DNA of 64,000 nt from Tupaia tana (taxonomy: Eukaryota; Chordata; Mammalia; Scandentia; Tupaiidae): the NCBI GenBank assembly GCA_026018925.1, contig JAKSZU010000009.1, positions 37,004,415-37,068,414 on the forward strand, read 5' to 3'. Within the stretch, counting starts at the first letter, position 1. Every line of letters starts with the position of its first letter. The position numbers and the translations under genes were made by a program. The notes below the pieces were generated by a model. The model was not told the origin of the DNA and did no database searches. It worked only from the letters and a program-made list of their open reading frames with translations. Shown piece after piece: positions 63,656-64,000 of this stretch.

Positions 63656-64000
63656 CTGGAAGTGGGGGTTGTGACATGGCAAATAAAGAAAATGAACTGA
63701 CTTGTGCAGACCACCTGCCTGAAAAATTACACCATGATGGGGCTGGCAGGTGGTGTGGTGGTTAAGGGGTCTGGACTCTCACACAGCCAACTGTGGTTCG
63801 AGTCCTGGACCTGGCGATTTGCCTTCTCACTTTTCCCTTCTCTCTCTGTCTCTCTCACTCTGTACCTCTCCGGTCAAATTAAGACAAACAAATAAATAAA
63901 TAAAGTAAAATAAAATAATTCTAAAAAATAGTACACCCATGACAGTTGAACATATTAATTCTAGTGATTATGGTTCTTCACAGACAGAAAGCCCATCATC
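63260..64000 (+). pseudogene. KATNBL1: processed pseudogene of KATNBL1, truncated by the window end
   Basis: KATNBL1 is the katanin p80 subunit B-like protein, a regulator of the microtubule-severing katanin complex. From the ATG at 63387: [20 protein letters not shown], then a frameshift and [20 protein letters not shown] plus TVRQAV. A segment near [19 protein letters not shown] then leads into a run of 30 A (63621-63650), after which [14 protein letters not shown] (out of frame; [20 protein letters not shown] in frame) and HLPEKLHHD follow. A SINE (63738-63930) splits the next part, which resumes after it as VNSSDYGSSQTESPSS to the window edge. No introns, several frameshifts. Confidence 0.88.
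63738..63930 (+). mobile_element. short-type SINE inside the KATNBL1 retrocopy
   Basis: Head ggggctggcaggtggtgtgg, B box ggttcgagtcc, AAAT tail. Flanks acaccatga and acacccatga are the duplication of KATNBL1 sequence. Confidence 0.95.

Noticed and set aside
1-64000. CRISPR arrays, bacterial operons, rRNA, snRNA or viral genes
   Set aside because: None seen. Repeats are microsatellites, minisatellites or transposons; no snRNA or rRNA sequence was recognised, and no gag, pol or env region adjoins the LTRs.

Overview
This is non-coding genomic DNA of a placental mammal. There is no host gene with intact exons. Almost everything I can identify is a transposable element or a retrocopied mRNA. The evidence is LINE-1 (L1) copies of several ages on both strands, old L2, MIR and MaLR-type LTR fragments shared by mammals, and about 60 copies of tRNA-derived SINEs of a lineage-specific kind. 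No 7SL-derived Alu or B1 element is visible, which argues against a primate or rodent. The SINE heads also do not look like the carnivore, horse, bat, rabbit or xenarthran SINEs I know. I cannot name the order with confidence; a tree shrew is a weak guess.

Layout. 1-7250: two minus-strand L1s, one inserted into the other. 7350-12125: old LINE remnants, the later part L2, split by a younger L1, an RPL6 retrocopy and an L1 3'-UTR fragment. 12126-14900: SINEs in unrecognised sequence. 14905-17280: a mariner transposon broken by four insertions. 17660-26750: SINEs, an ATP5PF retrocopy and a MIR. 26945-37030: a plus-strand L1 split by a 5.35-kb minus-strand insertion flanked by a 17-bp target-site duplication (TSD). 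That insertion holds a half-L1 (HAL1: ORF1 without ORF2), a DNAJC19 retrocopy and a SINE. 37100-42350: an LTR-like fragment, old L1 pieces with SINEs, an L1 3' end and a SELENOK retrocopy. 42720-45062: unrecognised tandem repeats. 45196-45897: a solo LTR with a GAGCT array. 45943-49470: old L1 with SINEs, two mariner-type MITEs, a perfect hairpin and a MaLR LTR. 49943-51780: a composite retrotransposon with a CpG-rich 19-bp VNTR and three L1 3'-UTR-like units. 51792-57648: SINEs and an old L1 3' UTR. 57664-60017: a complete HAL1 with TSDs. 60084-61645: seven SINEs. 61650-64000: L1 pieces and a KATNBL1 retrocopy that runs off the end.

How the parts relate. L1 encodes the only visible retrotransposition enzymes, and every full-length copy here is broken. 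The SINEs, the HAL1s, the VNTR composite and the five retrocopies all carry A-rich tails and often TSDs, as expected of L1 passengers. The HAL1s and the VNTR composite also end in repeated, diverged versions of L1 3'-UTR sequence. This shared modular 3' end and the SVA-like VNTR composite are the least expected content of the window.
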